Notes: generated by a model not told the origin, from the sequence alone. A DNA stretch of 64,000 nucleotides from Rivularia sp034931125 (GCF_034931125.1 NZ_JAYGHM010000012.1:62001-126000); one strand, 5' to 3'. Positions 45,333 through 54,986 are shown, counted from the first letter of the stretch. Made by a program: numbers and translations.

Positions 45333-46190
45333 TTAGGATTCGCCACCATTACCATTACCATTTCTGGGTCTCCTTGCTTCATCCTCGGCTACAGTTTCAG
45401 CAGTTATTTGGTCGATAATATCTTTCTGACCGGAACCGGGGTCTACAAACACAACTTTGGAATTAGGGCTTTCACCTAATCGGTAACTAGCGTTGATGTA
45501 ATCTTGAGCAACTAAATATCGCAAGATTTCCTTATTTTCAGGAACGCTACGCAAAGCTTCAGAAAGAATCTGCATACTAGTACTTGTACCTTCAGCTTTC
45601 TTAATTGCAGCTTGACGTTGACCTTCCGCTTCCAAAATCGCAGCACGGCTATTGATTTCAGCAGCACGTTGGTCTTCCATCGACTTCCGCACGCTTTCGG
45701 GGGGTGTAATACTTTGAATATCTAACCTCATAATTTCAACTCCCCAATCTGCGGTAATCTCATTCAACGTGTCCAGCAATTCTTTGTCCATCTCTTTTCT
45801 AGAGACATTAGTTTCTTCTAGAGTATTTTGAGCAATTATCTCTCGTAAAGAAGTTGTAGTAATCTGCTGTAAACCTTGTGCCAAATCATCAATTTGGTAA
45901 AAGCTCTTCTCTATATCTTTAATACGCCAATACACAATCGCATCAATTTCTAGGTAGATATTATCTTTAGTAATCGCATTTTGAGGTTTTATATCCAGTA
46001 TCTGTTCCCGCGTAGTATCTTCCATCACAATTTGGTCGATCAGGGGAACGATAAAATTTAGTCCTGGTCGTAATTTACGATGATACTGACCCAAGCGTTC
46101 TACTAAAGCTTCGTTACCTTGATTAATAATCTTTGCCGACCCTAATGAATAACCTATAAGCACTAAAGCTATAGCAATAATTGGCTCCAT
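45333..46190 (-). CDS. SPFH/Band 7 (stomatin-like) protein
   Basis: 285 residues with AAGGAG eight bases before the ATG at 46190. One N-terminal membrane anchor (about 1-20), then the band-7 domain (INQGNEALVERLGQYHRKLR through DIQSITPPESVRKSMEDQRA), a coiled coil rich in Ala and Glu, and a Gly/Asn-rich tail. Proteins of this type form rings or scaffolds on membranes and recruit proteases such as NfeD-type or FtsH; no NfeD gene is adjacent. It sits between folP (convergent) and a hydrolase gene. Confidence 0.9.
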   Translation of the reverse strand: MEPIIAIALVLIGYSLGSAKIINQGNEALVERLGQYHRKLRPGLNFIVPLIDQIVMEDTTREQILDIKPQNAITKDNIYLEIDAIVYWRIKDIEKSFYQIDDLAQGLQQITTTSLREIIAQNTLEETNVSRKEMDKELLDTLNEITADWGVEIMRLDIQSITPPESVRKSMEDQRAAEINSRAAILEAEGQRQAAIKKAEGTSTSMQILSEALRSVPENKEILRYLVAQDYINASYRLGESPNSKVVFVDPGSGQKDIIDQITAETVAEDEARRPRNGNGNGGES

Positions 46191-46380
46191 TTATGCTCCT
46201 TGTACAGCAATAAGGAAATTTACTTTAAGGAAGTGGTAGCGTTCCTACTTCCTGTCTTTAGTCTAATAAAAAAGCAATGTGTAATTTTATTATCACGCTT
46301 AGGTGACTTCAGACAAGATACTGTCCCTACCAGTCCCATTAATAACACGCGCTTATTATTGCATCATTCTTGTCATGTTG

Positions 46381-46502
46381 GGTAATTGGGGATAGGTAAT
46401 AGGGGATGGGTAATCGGTAATGAGGGGATGATTAATAGGTATGAATAACTGCGAGCAATAAATTTATTTCGATGACTCTTTACCAATTACCAATTACCAA
46501 TT
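46381..46502. repeat. STRR repeats (GGTAATT / GGGGATA)
   Basis: Heptamer-like GGTAATA/GGGGATG units at about 46380-46430 and ACCAATT copies at about 46482-46502, abutting the stop codon of the hydrolase gene. Confidence 0.7.
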
Positions 46503-48153
46503 ACCTAGTAGTCATTTCCAACCAAGGCTTAATACTCGCGGGTAATTGAGAATTCAAACGTAATTTAATCTGTGATGTAGAAAAAGATTGAGCGTAGGCA
46601 GAGGTTAAAAATGGTTGATAGTTTTTGGCTTCGGGTGCAAGTTGTTTGACGAATGCTACACTTACACCTTTAAGTAATTCCCGTAGAGGTCTAGCTTCTA
46701 TTCCCCGTCGCTCTTTGATGATGGTTGTAGCTGAATTTACAGCATAAGCCTCGTCGCTTATACTTAGATGCGTGCCACCAATTGCTGTTAACAAATACTT
46801 CTGACCGCCTAATTGATTAAAAGGCTGTATCTGATGTTTCAAGGCTGGTGTCAGCGCGTCTTCTGTCCCGGTTAAGATTAAAACAGGTTTGTTAATTTGG
46901 CTTAAACCTTTGTCACCAAAGAGTTTACCTGCCATCGGATTCAGCGCGATCGCACTTTTAACCCGTTCGTCTCGCAACTGTAATTTGTTTTCTGGTAAGG
47001 TCGCTGCGGCACATTCTAACCAGTCACCGGGTGCGTTGGCAATATTTAACGAATTGTTACAAAAACGCTTTAGCTGTCCGATGTTGACTTCTCCTCCAAC
47101 TATGGCTAAGGCTGTATAACCTCCTAAAGAATGTCCGATAACGCTTACTTGTTGAGTATTTAATTTTCCTTGAAGTTTTCCCGGTTGATTATTCAGTTTT
47201 GTTAATTCATCTAGCAAAAAGGTAATATCTTTTGGTCGGTCGATAAATTCATTGGGGTTAAGCAAGTTTTTTAAATCAGATGTATTTCTAGCTTGATTAA
47301 TGGCTATAGAATTGCTACCTGGATGCTCAATAGCTGCGACGCTAACCCCGTAGGAAGCCAAATGACGCGCTAAGTAAGCTAAATATTTACGATTTGCCCC
47401 AAACCCGTGGGAGATCACAACTAATGGCTGTTGCGGTTGTTTGACTTCACTCGCATAAATATCTACGGTGATACTGCGGTTACGTTTTGGATCTCGCAAC
47501 GTAATTGTTTGTTGTTCTACAACTTCTTTGCCAATGGTTGCCGGGTTGAAATTACTTTTATATGACTCGGTTTGATTATTTACAAATAACTCTCGTGCCA
47601 GTAAAGAGCCAAGAGCTTGACTCTGCAAACGATTAGGATTTAATTCCACCGCTAAACCAATGGCTTTCGTGGCATCTACGGTAACATTTGTCTGAGGATA
47701 TGCCCGTAGAAACCCCACCACACTCAAGCCGTTGACTTGTCTTAAAGCTAAACTAAGCGCACCTTCGACGCTTTCAATACTCGATCCTGGTAAAGCCGCT
47801 GTCAAGGAAGTGATTAATTGTCTACCCCAAGAGGTTTTTTGTAACTCTTGAGTCAAATTAGCGGCAGCTTGAGGATTGATGGACAAACGTCGCTGCAATA
47901 ATTCCTGCATCCCACTGGGAAGAAAAGCTGAAAAACCTTGTAGCGAAGTCGGTAGTTTTCCGGTTTTCGCAAATTCTTCCAAATCGGCGATCGCTACTGA
48001 CTGTTCAAAGGGACCCAAGCGAATAGTAACTGTTTGGGCTGCGGAAGCGGAAGGTATACCCAGTGAGGTGCAGCAAGCAAAGGTTAATCCGCATAACAAA
48101 CCTTTGATCTGCAATAGTCGTTGTGAAGATTTTCCTTTTTGTTTAAATAACAT
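46501..48153 (-). CDS. Alpha/beta hydrolase with DUF1400 N-terminal domain
   Basis: 550 residues. A signal peptide (about 1-38) and a DUF1400 domain (about 40-160: VTIRLGPFEQSVAIADLEEF) precede a hydrolase of the chlorophyllase/PAF-acetylhydrolase-like group. The oxyanion segment is VVISHGFGANRKYL, the nucleophile is in VIGHSLGGYTAL, an acidic residue is in ILTGTEDALTP, and a His is in GGTHLSIS. This fusion is typical of cyanobacteria and plausibly acts on lipids or esters in the periplasm. The stop codon touches a heptamer repeat. Confidence 0.85.
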   Translation of the reverse strand: MLFKQKGKSSQRLLQIKGLLCGLTFACCTSLGIPSASAAQTVTIRLGPFEQSVAIADLEEFAKTGKLPTSLQGFSAFLPSGMQELLQRRLSINPQAAANLTQELQKTSWGRQLITSLTAALPGSSIESVEGALSLALRQVNGLSVVGFLRAYPQTNVTVDATKAIGLAVELNPNRLQSQALGSLLARELFVNNQTESYKSNFNPATIGKEVVEQQTITLRDPKRNRSITVDIYASEVKQPQQPLVVISHGFGANRKYLAYLARHLASYGVSVAAIEHPGSNSIAINQARNTSDLKNLLNPNEFIDRPKDITFLLDELTKLNNQPGKLQGKLNTQQVSVIGHSLGGYTALAIVGGEVNIGQLKRFCNNSLNIANAPGDWLECAAATLPENKLQLRDERVKSAIALNPMAGKLFGDKGLSQINKPVLILTGTEDALTPALKHQIQPFNQLGGQKYLLTAIGGTHLSISDEAYAVNSATTIIKERRGIEARPLRELLKGVSVAFVKQLAPEAKNYQPFLTSAYAQSFSTSQIKLRLNSQLPASIKPWLEMTTR

Positions 48154-48579
48154 ATTGCTAGTTAATGAATAATTCTAGTCATTCAAATTAATTGACCTTG
48201 AGAAGGAGCATCTTGCTCCCCAGTAGCGAGCGACTGTAAATAATACAAATAATACATAAGTAGGTCGGGTCGGCGTGTTCTCGTTCCCAGGCTCTACCTC
48301 CGATTATTGCAAGTGCAAGATGTATACTAATTTACTTAATTTATTTTCGGAACCTCACCCCGTCCTCCGGACACCCCTCTCCTTGGTAAGGTAAGGTTGA
48401 CTTGGATTGCGTTCAATCAAAACCCGCTATATCTTATTGCAACTGATGCATGGTAACGAATAAATAAGACGTTGCAATGCAACGTCTCTACATTTTTTGT
48501 TGATTTAGTTAGATTTCACATGAACTACCACCCCTTACTGTATTGAAAGGATGGTTTCTACACATCCACCCCGCAAGAA
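48154..48579. other. Gene-free stretch with dispersed repeats
   Basis: It holds a GGAGCATCTTGCTCC stem at about 48205-48219, a CCCCGTCCTCCGGACACCCC segment, and the perfect palindrome AGACGTTGCAATGCAACGTC plus T at 48467-48487, related to the one at 26820. No coding frame is seen. Confidence 0.55.
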
Positions 48580-50019
48580 TTAAAAACCGATTCCGAAGAA
48601 TCTCAAAACGCCCAAAATACTACCCAAAGGTCCACCGATAGTATTAATCGTGTCGCCAGTTTTGGCTATCCCAGAACGGCTGACTAACAATACATCGTTA
48701 CTACGCATAATCGGATTAGTTTCCTCATTGATTCCCGCTTTCAAATCCACTTTTACCAAGCGTTTAGTTACAGAACCATCGGGATTCAGGCGAATCAAGT
48801 CGATTTTAGCGCTGCTGGCTCTAGCATCATTGAATCCACCTGCTGCGAGCAAGGCTTGGTTGAGAGAACTATTAGGTCGAATTTGTACTGGCCCTGGTCT
48901 TTTCACTTCCCCTACCACATCTACTTGAATTTGTGAAGGAGATAAAGTTGTTGTAGCTAACTGTGTCGCTTCTGCTGGGTTAACCTCTGTTGCAGTTGGG
49001 AATATGATCGTATCTCCATCTTGGACAACTACGTCTTGGTCAATATCACCACTTGTTAACAACTTCCACAAGTCGATATTAATAATTTGTTCGGTACCCG
49101 TTCTTGTCGGTCGTCTAAGTATGACGTTACGAACGTTGGCTTGTGGTGTAATTCCTCCAGCTTGTTGCAGCGCTCGGGTTATCGTTGGCTGACCGCTGAT
49201 ACTCGGCGTACCATTCTGGTTATTTCCACCACCTTCTGTAGATCCAGAAGTAACCAAATAAGACCCTGGACGAATAACTTCACCAACCACCGCTACAGTG
49301 CGGGGTTTAGTAGGGTCAGCCGCGAAGTTTGCTGCTGCTATATTACGCGCTGTTGCAATGTTAAAGTTCTGACTAGTTGGGACATAAACGGTGTCACCAT
49401 CACGCAAGGTAATGTCTTGAAAACTTCTGCCTGTTTTAATAAGGTCATCCAAATTAAGAGTGACTGTTTGTTTTCTTCCACCTCCAATTTCACGACGCAA
49501 CTGCACTTCGGTGATGTCAGCACTCAAGGTAACTCCCTGAGCAGTTGTTAAAGCAGCTAAAACAGTCGGGTATTGAATACCTGGGTCTTGACCTGCACCA
49601 CCTTGCAAACTCAGAGTATAAGCCCCTGGACGGGTTACTTCTCCAGCCACAAATACGTTAATCGGACGGGGAGATAATAAATTGACGGAAATAATCGGTC
49701 GTCTCAGAAAACGAGCGTATCTTCTAGCAATTGCATCTGCGGCTTGTTCCGTTGTTAGCCCATCAACAGAGACGCTACCAACTAAAGGTAGGTTAACCGC
49801 TCCACCTGGGGGAATTACGTACTCACCTGAATACTCTGGCACTTCAAACACATTTACCTTGATGCGATCGCCCCCGCCTAATGCGTAGCTTGACCGAATT
49901 CGGGCAGCTTGCTGTGCCGACACCGGATTAACTGGTTCCAAAGCAACGGTAACGGCAGTTAATAACATTACACCCAACAATGGCTGGGCAAAGAATTTTA
50001 ATAGACTTGTGTTAAGCAT
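48580..50019 (-). CDS. Polysaccharide export protein (Wza/SLBB family)
   Basis: 479 residues from the ATG at 50019 (MLNTSLLKFF); a GTG at 50049 is a possible earlier start. A signal peptide (about 1-35, ending NPVSAQQ) precedes the Poly_export domain (YALGGGDRIKVNVFEVPEYS) and three SLBB-type domains (VFVAGEVTRPGAY, VAVVGEVIRPGSYL, VDVVGEVKRPGPV). Such proteins line the periplasmic and outer-membrane channel for capsule or EPS export. No Wzc or polymerase gene is next to it. It could serve the 22-32 kb cluster, but that is inference. Confidence 0.9.
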   Translation of the reverse strand: MLNTSLLKFFAQPLLGVMLLTAVTVALEPVNPVSAQQAARIRSSYALGGGDRIKVNVFEVPEYSGEYVIPPGGAVNLPLVGSVSVDGLTTEQAADAIARRYARFLRRPIISVNLLSPRPINVFVAGEVTRPGAYTLSLQGGAGQDPGIQYPTVLAALTTAQGVTLSADITEVQLRREIGGGRKQTVTLNLDDLIKTGRSFQDITLRDGDTVYVPTSQNFNIATARNIAAANFAADPTKPRTVAVVGEVIRPGSYLVTSGSTEGGGNNQNGTPSISGQPTITRALQQAGGITPQANVRNVILRRPTRTGTEQIINIDLWKLLTSGDIDQDVVVQDGDTIIFPTATEVNPAEATQLATTTLSPSQIQVDVVGEVKRPGPVQIRPNSSLNQALLAAGGFNDARASSAKIDLIRLNPDGSVTKRLVKVDLKAGINEETNPIMRSNDVLLVSRSGIAKTGDTINTIGGPLGSILGVLRFFGIGF

Positions 50020-50049
50020 ATTCACCTGAGATTCAGATTTGTTAAGCAC

Positions 50050-50477
50050 TGTCTTAACATTTTATTGTTGACTATACGTAAGTATTCAAGTTCCAGTCTT
50101 ACTTTTATCTTCTAAAATAACCGGAAGTTGATTAATAAAATTGCTTATTTAATTTAAATTTTTAATAAAGTTTGGATAAAGCTTAATATGTGGACATTTA
50201 GAATAATCATTGATAAGTTATAATAAACACATTGTATTTCTTAGATATTGAAGCATCGTCTTACATTATTTAAACAGTATTTTGCAAAAGATCCAGCTTT
50301 ATTGATTGTCTTTTTAATTTCTTCATCAAGTTAAAATAATCATATCGAGTCAATTTTATCTTCAGGATACAATAAGTAAAAGTCTGACAAATTTTCTACA
50401 AATTTGGGTAAAAACTCCCCAACTGTTGTCCGGAGTCGAAAACCACATAAATTGTTGGCTTCAGTCAAATTTATTTA
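50050..50477. other. Gene-free stretch
   Basis: About 430 AT-rich bases between the ABC ATPase stop and the 5' end of the export gene, presumably with its promoter. No repeats or frames are seen. Confidence 0.45.
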
Positions 50478-51446
50478 TCAAGCCTCTCCTTGGATTTTTC
50501 GCATAAAAAACTCTTCCAAAGAAGGACGATAAGTATTGAGAGAAAGCAAGTATCCTCCCATTAAGCGAAGACTCGCAAGAAAATCATACATTTCTCCTTT
50601 TAGCTCACCTTGCCAACAACCATCAGATAAAGATTCAAGATTCTGTATCCACTCTTGTAAAGTTTCCCAATCGCCACCTTTACCTTTGACTCGATACGTG
50701 TTAGGGCTTCCTAGTAGTTGGTTGACATTGCCAGAACAAATTAACTCACCTTTACTGAGAATTGCAACGCGATCGCAAATTAATTCCACTTCATTGAGAA
50801 CGTGGCTGTTGAAAAAAATTGTTTTCCCCTGCTGTTTCAGGTTTAAAATAATTTCGCGCATCTGATAGCGTCCTACGGGGTCTAAACCAGACATTGGCTC
50901 ATCCAAAAAAATTAAATCTGGGTCATTAATTAAAGTTTGTGCCATTGCAACCCGCTGTTGCATTCCCTTAGAATAGCGACGCATCTGTTTTTTGCGAGCA
51001 TCAAATTTAGATAATCCAACTAGTTCTAATAATTGAGGAATGCGTTGCTGTTGCACCTTTTTCGGAATTTGAAATAAATTCGCACTCCAAACCAAAAATT
51101 CCCAACCAGTCAAGAAGTCGTACAGATAAGCATTTTCCGGTAAATAGCCGATGTGTTGTTTTGTAGCGCGATCGCCAAGTGGCTTACCTAATAATAAACC
51201 TCGTCCGGAAGTGGGACGGATAATTCCCAGCAATAATTTTAGTAGAGTCGTTTTACCAGCACCATTTTGTCCGAGCAATCCAAAAGTCTCCCCCCGCTCA
51301 ACTTGCAAAGAACAGCTTTTGAGAGATATAACTTTTTGATTCATCCAAAAACCAGTACGGTAAACCTTTCGCAGTTCTGAGGTGAGAACTACTGGGGAAT
51401 CTTGAGTTGTATCGGGAGAAAACGCAGCCTCTTCAACAGACTTCAT
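50478..51446 (-). CDS. ABC transporter ATP-binding protein (CcmA/DRA type)
   Basis: 322 residues from the ATG at 51446; a TTG at 51458 is less likely. Walker A is GLLGQNGAGKTTLLKLLLG, the signature is YSKGMQQRVAMAQTL, and Walker B is LIFLDEPMSGLDPVGRYQM, followed by the H-loop FFNSHVLNEVE. The C-terminal 80 residues resemble the DUF4162-type tail of drug-resistance and gliding ABC ATPases. Its permease partner is not adjacent downstream, which is unusual. The substrate is unknown. Confidence 0.88.
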   Translation of the reverse strand: MKSVEEAAFSPDTTQDSPVVLTSELRKVYRTGFWMNQKVISLKSCSLQVERGETFGLLGQNGAGKTTLLKLLLGIIRPTSGRGLLLGKPLGDRATKQHIGYLPENAYLYDFLTGWEFLVWSANLFQIPKKVQQQRIPQLLELVGLSKFDARKKQMRRYSKGMQQRVAMAQTLINDPDLIFLDEPMSGLDPVGRYQMREIILNLKQQGKTIFFNSHVLNEVELICDRVAILSKGELICSGNVNQLLGSPNTYRVKGKGGDWETLQEWIQNLESLSDGCWQGELKGEMYDFLASLRLMGGYLLSLNTYRPSLEEFFMRKIQGEA

Positions 51447-52260
51447 GAGAACACACAAAACGGTAAACTAATTACAAGATACCCAGTTGTGCGGTGAGAA
51501 TAACAATATACTTTCAGAAAATTTTATTTACCTACTTAAATTTCGGATTTTTTCACATAAATAAATTCATGGTTAACGACGATTTCTGATGCGTCGTAAC
51601 CCAAAATCTTCAGCAAGAGGTTATATTATGTTGCGATCGGCATCCGGATGTTGGGTTACGGCAATACAGATAAATTTCTTGCTTAAAACCAATATTTTTC
51701 GAGTGCCTAACCCAACCGACAAACTGATAAAGTTAAATTCTTCAACCCGGCTTTAATTAATATTGTGCTGCGGTAAGCTGTTAATAACCATAGGATAAAA
51801 TCAGTGTTTAATAGAGTTTTATTTTTTATATAAAGGTGGATAAAATCAGGTCATGAATTAGAAATAGGATGAAGTCAGACTTATATTTAATTTATCTGTA
51901 TTAATTGCTCAAATTGACAATTCAGGAACCCGGCTTTTTCAAAAAAACCGGGTTAATCAACACACAAATTTGTTATTTTACATCAGACTCACACAATTAT
52001 CAGTTTTCTAGGTTTAATTGATAAATCTTAGATAATTTTGCTTTATATCAAAATAATGGCTCACATAAATATGAATACCAAGAGGGAAAAATCAGGTGCT
52101 TTCTATAATTAAAAATTAGGTAAATAGTATTTAATATCAGGGAAAATCCGGTTTAATAAATAAATTCACATATTTAGCAAACACTAAGAAACCCGGTTAA
52201 AAAAACCAGGTTTCTTTATTTTTACAATTGATAAAATCAATTAAGTAGTAAGAGTTTGGT
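51447..52260. other. Gene-free stretch with CCCGG hairpins
   Basis: About 810 bases without a gene. It contains a dispersed repeat at about 51593-51660 (GTAACCCAAAA ... TTGGGTTAC), a hairpin AACCCGG/CCGGGTT at 51927-51954, and a second (AAGAAACC/GGTTTCTT) at 52186-52216. The hairpins share the ACCCGGTT word with the terminator at 14784 and may be dispersed terminator-like repeats. Confidence 0.5.
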
Positions 52261-52590
52261 CTAGCTGCTTACAATGTCGCTTAATAAATTGAGTTGAATA
52301 GGTGGCTTATTCGGAAACTCAACCGAAATAGTTAGATTACCGCCCATAGCATGAATATAGTTCCTCAAAGTGGACAGCAACATATCAGATTCTCTTTCCA
52401 GACGTGACACGTTAGATTGTGGCATTTGCAAGCTTCGCGAGATTTCCGCTTGTGTTAGTCCTGCGGCTTTTCGCAGTTCCTGCAAGTTGAGATATTCAGT
52501 TTCTAATTCTTCAGTCAGAGCTTTTATCCGTTGCTTGCGCTCCTCTGGCAAATCATTCCATATATTTTGTAAAATTTTTCCTTTGCTCAT
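52261..52590 (-). CDS. XRE-family antitoxin (HigA-like)
   Basis: 109 residues. The helix-turn-helix is in ELRKAAGLTQAEISRSLQMP and the following SNVSRLERESDMLLSTLRNY; the N-terminal KALTEELETEYLNLQELR helix is typical of HigA-like antitoxins of this class. The start ATG overlaps the toxin stop (ATGA). It should bind the toxin and repress the operon at the repeats upstream of the toxin gene. It is intact while the toxin carries a nonsense codon. Confidence 0.85.
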   Translation of the reverse strand: MSKGKILQNIWNDLPEERKQRIKALTEELETEYLNLQELRKAAGLTQAEISRSLQMPQSNVSRLERESDMLLSTLRNYIHAMGGNLTISVEFPNKPPIQLNLLSDIVSS

Positions 52591-52955
52591 TGATTCTCCT
52601 CCTGTAACTGGTTCAAATGATTGTCGAAGCGTTCATCCGCCTTTTTGATAAGCTGCTTGTAAAATCGTTTATCACCGATCCCAGATTTATCACCAGCAAT
52701 CAGCAGAATTGCTTGACGCTTCGGATCGAAAGCAAATGCAGCTATCTACACACCGTTGTCCGCACTAAACCGCAGTTCTTTCATGTTTGTATGCTTAGAA
52801 CCGTTGAGTGTATCCACATGAGGTCTATTCAGCAGTGAACCATACTTTTCAAGCATTTCCACTTCTGCTAGTAAAGCATCCTGTACAGCTTCAGAAAAAT
52901 CCAAAAACTCTTGTGCAAACAGAACATAGAATTCAACATTCCAACTCATACTCAT
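52587..52955 (-). pseudogene. RelE/HigB-like (Gp49 family) toxin with in-frame TAG
   Basis: The frame from ATG 52955 reads MSMSWNVEFYVLFAQEFLDF ... RPHVDTLNGSKHTNMKELRF, SADNGV, then TAG at 52746-52748. It continues in frame as IAAFAFDPKRQAILLIAGDK ... RFYKQLIKKADERFDNHL to a stop at 52587, overlapping the antitoxin start. The family has a tryptophan after DNGV, so a TGG-to-TAG change is the simplest cause. Everything else is intact. The truncated product lacks the C-terminal half of the RelE fold and should be inactive unless the codon is read through. Confidence 0.8.
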
Positions 52956-52960
52956 GTATT

Positions 52961-52988
52961 ATCATCAATGATATATATCATCAATGAT
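52961..52988. promoter_or_regulatory. Putative operator of the toxin-antitoxin operon
   Basis: Two direct copies of ATCATCAATGAT (52961-52972 and 52977-52988), each an imperfect inverted repeat, start six bases upstream of the toxin start codon. The arrangement fits autoregulation by the HigA-like antitoxin. Confidence 0.5.
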
Positions 52989-53015
52989 ATTATTGATTGT
53001 ACTTTTCCCTACTCC

Positions 53016-53660
53016 TTACAACACTCCCTTAGAGCTAGGTATAGTACTCGCACGTCGAGGATCAATTTCTGTAGCCATTCGCATTGCTCTAGCAAATGCT
53101 TTAAATGTCGCTTCAATGATGTGATGGGAATTAATACCGTCAAGCTGACGAATATGTAATGTCATCTGACTGTTATTAACAACAGCAACAAAGAATTCCC
53201 GTACTAATTGAGTGTCGTAAGTACCAACTCTTTGAGTGGGAATTTCTAAACCGTAAGTTAAATGAGGTCTTCCTGAAAAGTCCAAAGCTATTTGAACTAA
53301 AGCTTCATCAAGGGGAGCCACAAAATGACCGAAGCGGACAATACCTTTGCGATCGCCAAGTGCTTTGAAGACAGCTTTTCCTAATGTAATCCCGACATCT
53401 TCGTTGGTATGGTGGTCGTCAATTTCTATATCTCCTTTAGCTATGACTTCCAAGTCAATCAGTCCGTGGGAAGATATTTGATGCAGCATATGGTCTAAAA
53501 ACGGAATGCCGGTTTGAGCGTTACAATTACCCGTACCATCTAAATTGACGGTTACTTGCACATCTGTTTCTCCAGTAGTCCGAGAAACGGTAGCAATGCG
53601 AGGACTAAAACCAGTATTGTTATGATTTGAAGATATTACAGGAAGTTCGCTGGAGAGCAT
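53016..53660 (-). CDS. hisB: Imidazoleglycerol-phosphate dehydratase
   Basis: 214 residues. Metal-binding motifs are GIPFLDHMLHQISSHG, GDIEIDDHHTNEDVGITLGK and INSHHIIEATFKAFARAMR, all intact. It removes water from IGP in histidine synthesis. It is the monofunctional form usual in cyanobacteria, without the phosphatase domain of enterobacterial HisB. It is transcribed leftward, 170 bases after fabI, with heptamer repeats between. Confidence 0.97.
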   Translation of the reverse strand: MLSSELPVISSNHNNTGFSPRIATVSRTTGETDVQVTVNLDGTGNCNAQTGIPFLDHMLHQISSHGLIDLEVIAKGDIEIDDHHTNEDVGITLGKAVFKALGDRKGIVRFGHFVAPLDEALVQIALDFSGRPHLTYGLEIPTQRVGTYDTQLVREFFVAVVNNSQMTLHIRQLDGINSHHIIEATFKAFARAMRMATEIDPRRASTIPSSKGVL

Positions 53661-53709
53661 AGTAGATGAAATTATTCAAAAAACAGTAAATATATTATCC
53701 CCCTTAAGG

Positions 53710-53742
53710 AATTTTAGATTTTAGATTTTGGATTTTAGATTA
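53710..53742. repeat. STRR heptamer repeat (AGATTTT / GGATTTT)
   Basis: Tandem ATTTTAG/ATTTTGG heptamers between fabI and hisB. A second short array of the complementary words follows at about 53795-53825. Confidence 0.8.
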
Positions 53743-53833
53743 AATAACAAATCAGTTCCTTGTTTCAAGTCCCTGTATTCATGCATGGGGTCAATCCAAA
53801 ATCGTAAATCCAAAATCCAAAATCGAGTGACGA

Positions 53834-54610
53834 TTACATTCCCATGATTTCATAACCTGCATCTACATACAAAACTTGACCCGTAATGCCACTTGCTAAG
53901 TCGCTACATAAGAAGGCTGCTGCATTACCCACTTCTAGCTGAGTAACAGTACGTTTAAGGGGAGCAACCTGCTCCACATGATGAATCATATCTAAAATAC
54001 CACCGACCGCACTTGAAGCCAAAGTACGAATGGGACCAGCCGAAATTGCATTAACGCGAATCTTCTGCTCTCCAAGTTCCGCTGCTAAATAACGCACGCT
54101 TGATTCTAACGCTGCTTTAGCAACTCCCATGACGTTGTAATTGGGAATTGCCCTTACTCCACCCAAATAGGTAAGAGTTAAAATACTTCCCCCTTGGGAC
54201 ATTAAAGGTTTCGCTGCACCAGCTAATAACGCCAAAGAATAAGCGCTGATTTCTAAAGCTAAATTAAAGCCTGCACGAGAAGTTTCGCTAAAACCTCCGG
54301 TTAAGTCGTCTTTTTTCGCGAAAGCAAGACAATGAATCAAAATATCTAAAGAACCCCATTTTTCTTGAATGGTATCAAAAGTTGTTTTTACTTGTTCGTC
54401 ATCTTGAACATTACAGGGCAAAAACAGACTAGGAGAAAGCGGCTCTACCAAATCCGCAACTTTTTTCTCCATTTTACCTTTCTCGTCAGGTAAGTAGGTA
54501 ATGCCAATATTTGCTCCTGCTTTATGTAGCTGTTGGGCAATACCCCAAGCAATAGAACGGTTATTAGCAATACCTGTTACCAGCGCATTTTTCCCAGTTA
54601 GATCCAGCAT
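53834..54610 (-). CDS. fabI: Enoyl-ACP reductase (NADH)
   Basis: 258 residues of the FabI-type SDR. It opens with MLDLTGKNALVTGIANNRSI and AWGIAQQL; the catalytic Tyr-x6-Lys is in YNVMGVAKAALE; AISAGPIRTLASSAVGG follows. It catalyses the last reduction in each cycle of type II fatty-acid synthesis in the cytoplasm. The length is normal. It is divergent from ntcA, with about 380 bases between, and upstream of hisB. Confidence 0.96.
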   Translation of the reverse strand: MLDLTGKNALVTGIANNRSIAWGIAQQLHKAGANIGITYLPDEKGKMEKKVADLVEPLSPSLFLPCNVQDDEQVKTTFDTIQEKWGSLDILIHCLAFAKKDDLTGGFSETSRAGFNLALEISAYSLALLAGAAKPLMSQGGSILTLTYLGGVRAIPNYNVMGVAKAALESSVRYLAAELGEQKIRVNAISAGPIRTLASSAVGGILDMIHHVEQVAPLKRTVTQLEVGNAAAFLCSDLASGITGQVLYVDAGYEIMGM

Positions 54611-54884
54611 AAATGTTACCTATTTAATAATGGTTCATGGTTGAGCATACTAGATATTAGACCGATTATTCTTACTTTTAAATACGATTTATCAGATATT
54701 GCAATCAATGTTATTCAAAATATGCTACTTTTATCGGCGCTGATTTTTTATGATAAATTCAACATTTCTTCATCAAAAATATTTACTTTTATCAATTAAA
54801 TAAATAACTATTAAAAATTAGTAGATCTAAGAGCTAAAAATTATGTATTATGATGAACAAATAGTAGTGAGGTTATAGGGTTAA

Positions 54885-54926
54885 GTATAGTAAAGTACAA
54901 AAAGGTTGACAATGCAATATTAATTT
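54885..54926 (+). promoter_or_regulatory. NtcA-activated promoter of ntcA
   Basis: GTA (54885-54887), eight bases, then TAC (54896-54898) form the NtcA box. Exactly 22 bases later comes TAATTT (54921-54926), a -10 of the TAN3T form. The order and spacing match the established class II NtcA-dependent promoter. It lies about 60 bases before the ntcA start and implies positive autoregulation. Confidence 0.8.
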
Positions 54927-54986
54927 TTCAAGTGTATTCTTAGGTAATCTGTTTTATTTATTCCGGCATTGGGTAGGGGAAGGGAG

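Noticed and set aside
49087..49551. 154-codon frame opposite the Wza-type gene
   Set aside because: It is antisense to a well-supported coding region.
54906..54926. Sigma70-type promoter using TTGACA at 54906 for ntcA
   Set aside because: The TTGACA lies too close to the only good -10 (TAATTT at 54921); the NtcA box spacing is exact, so that model is preferred.
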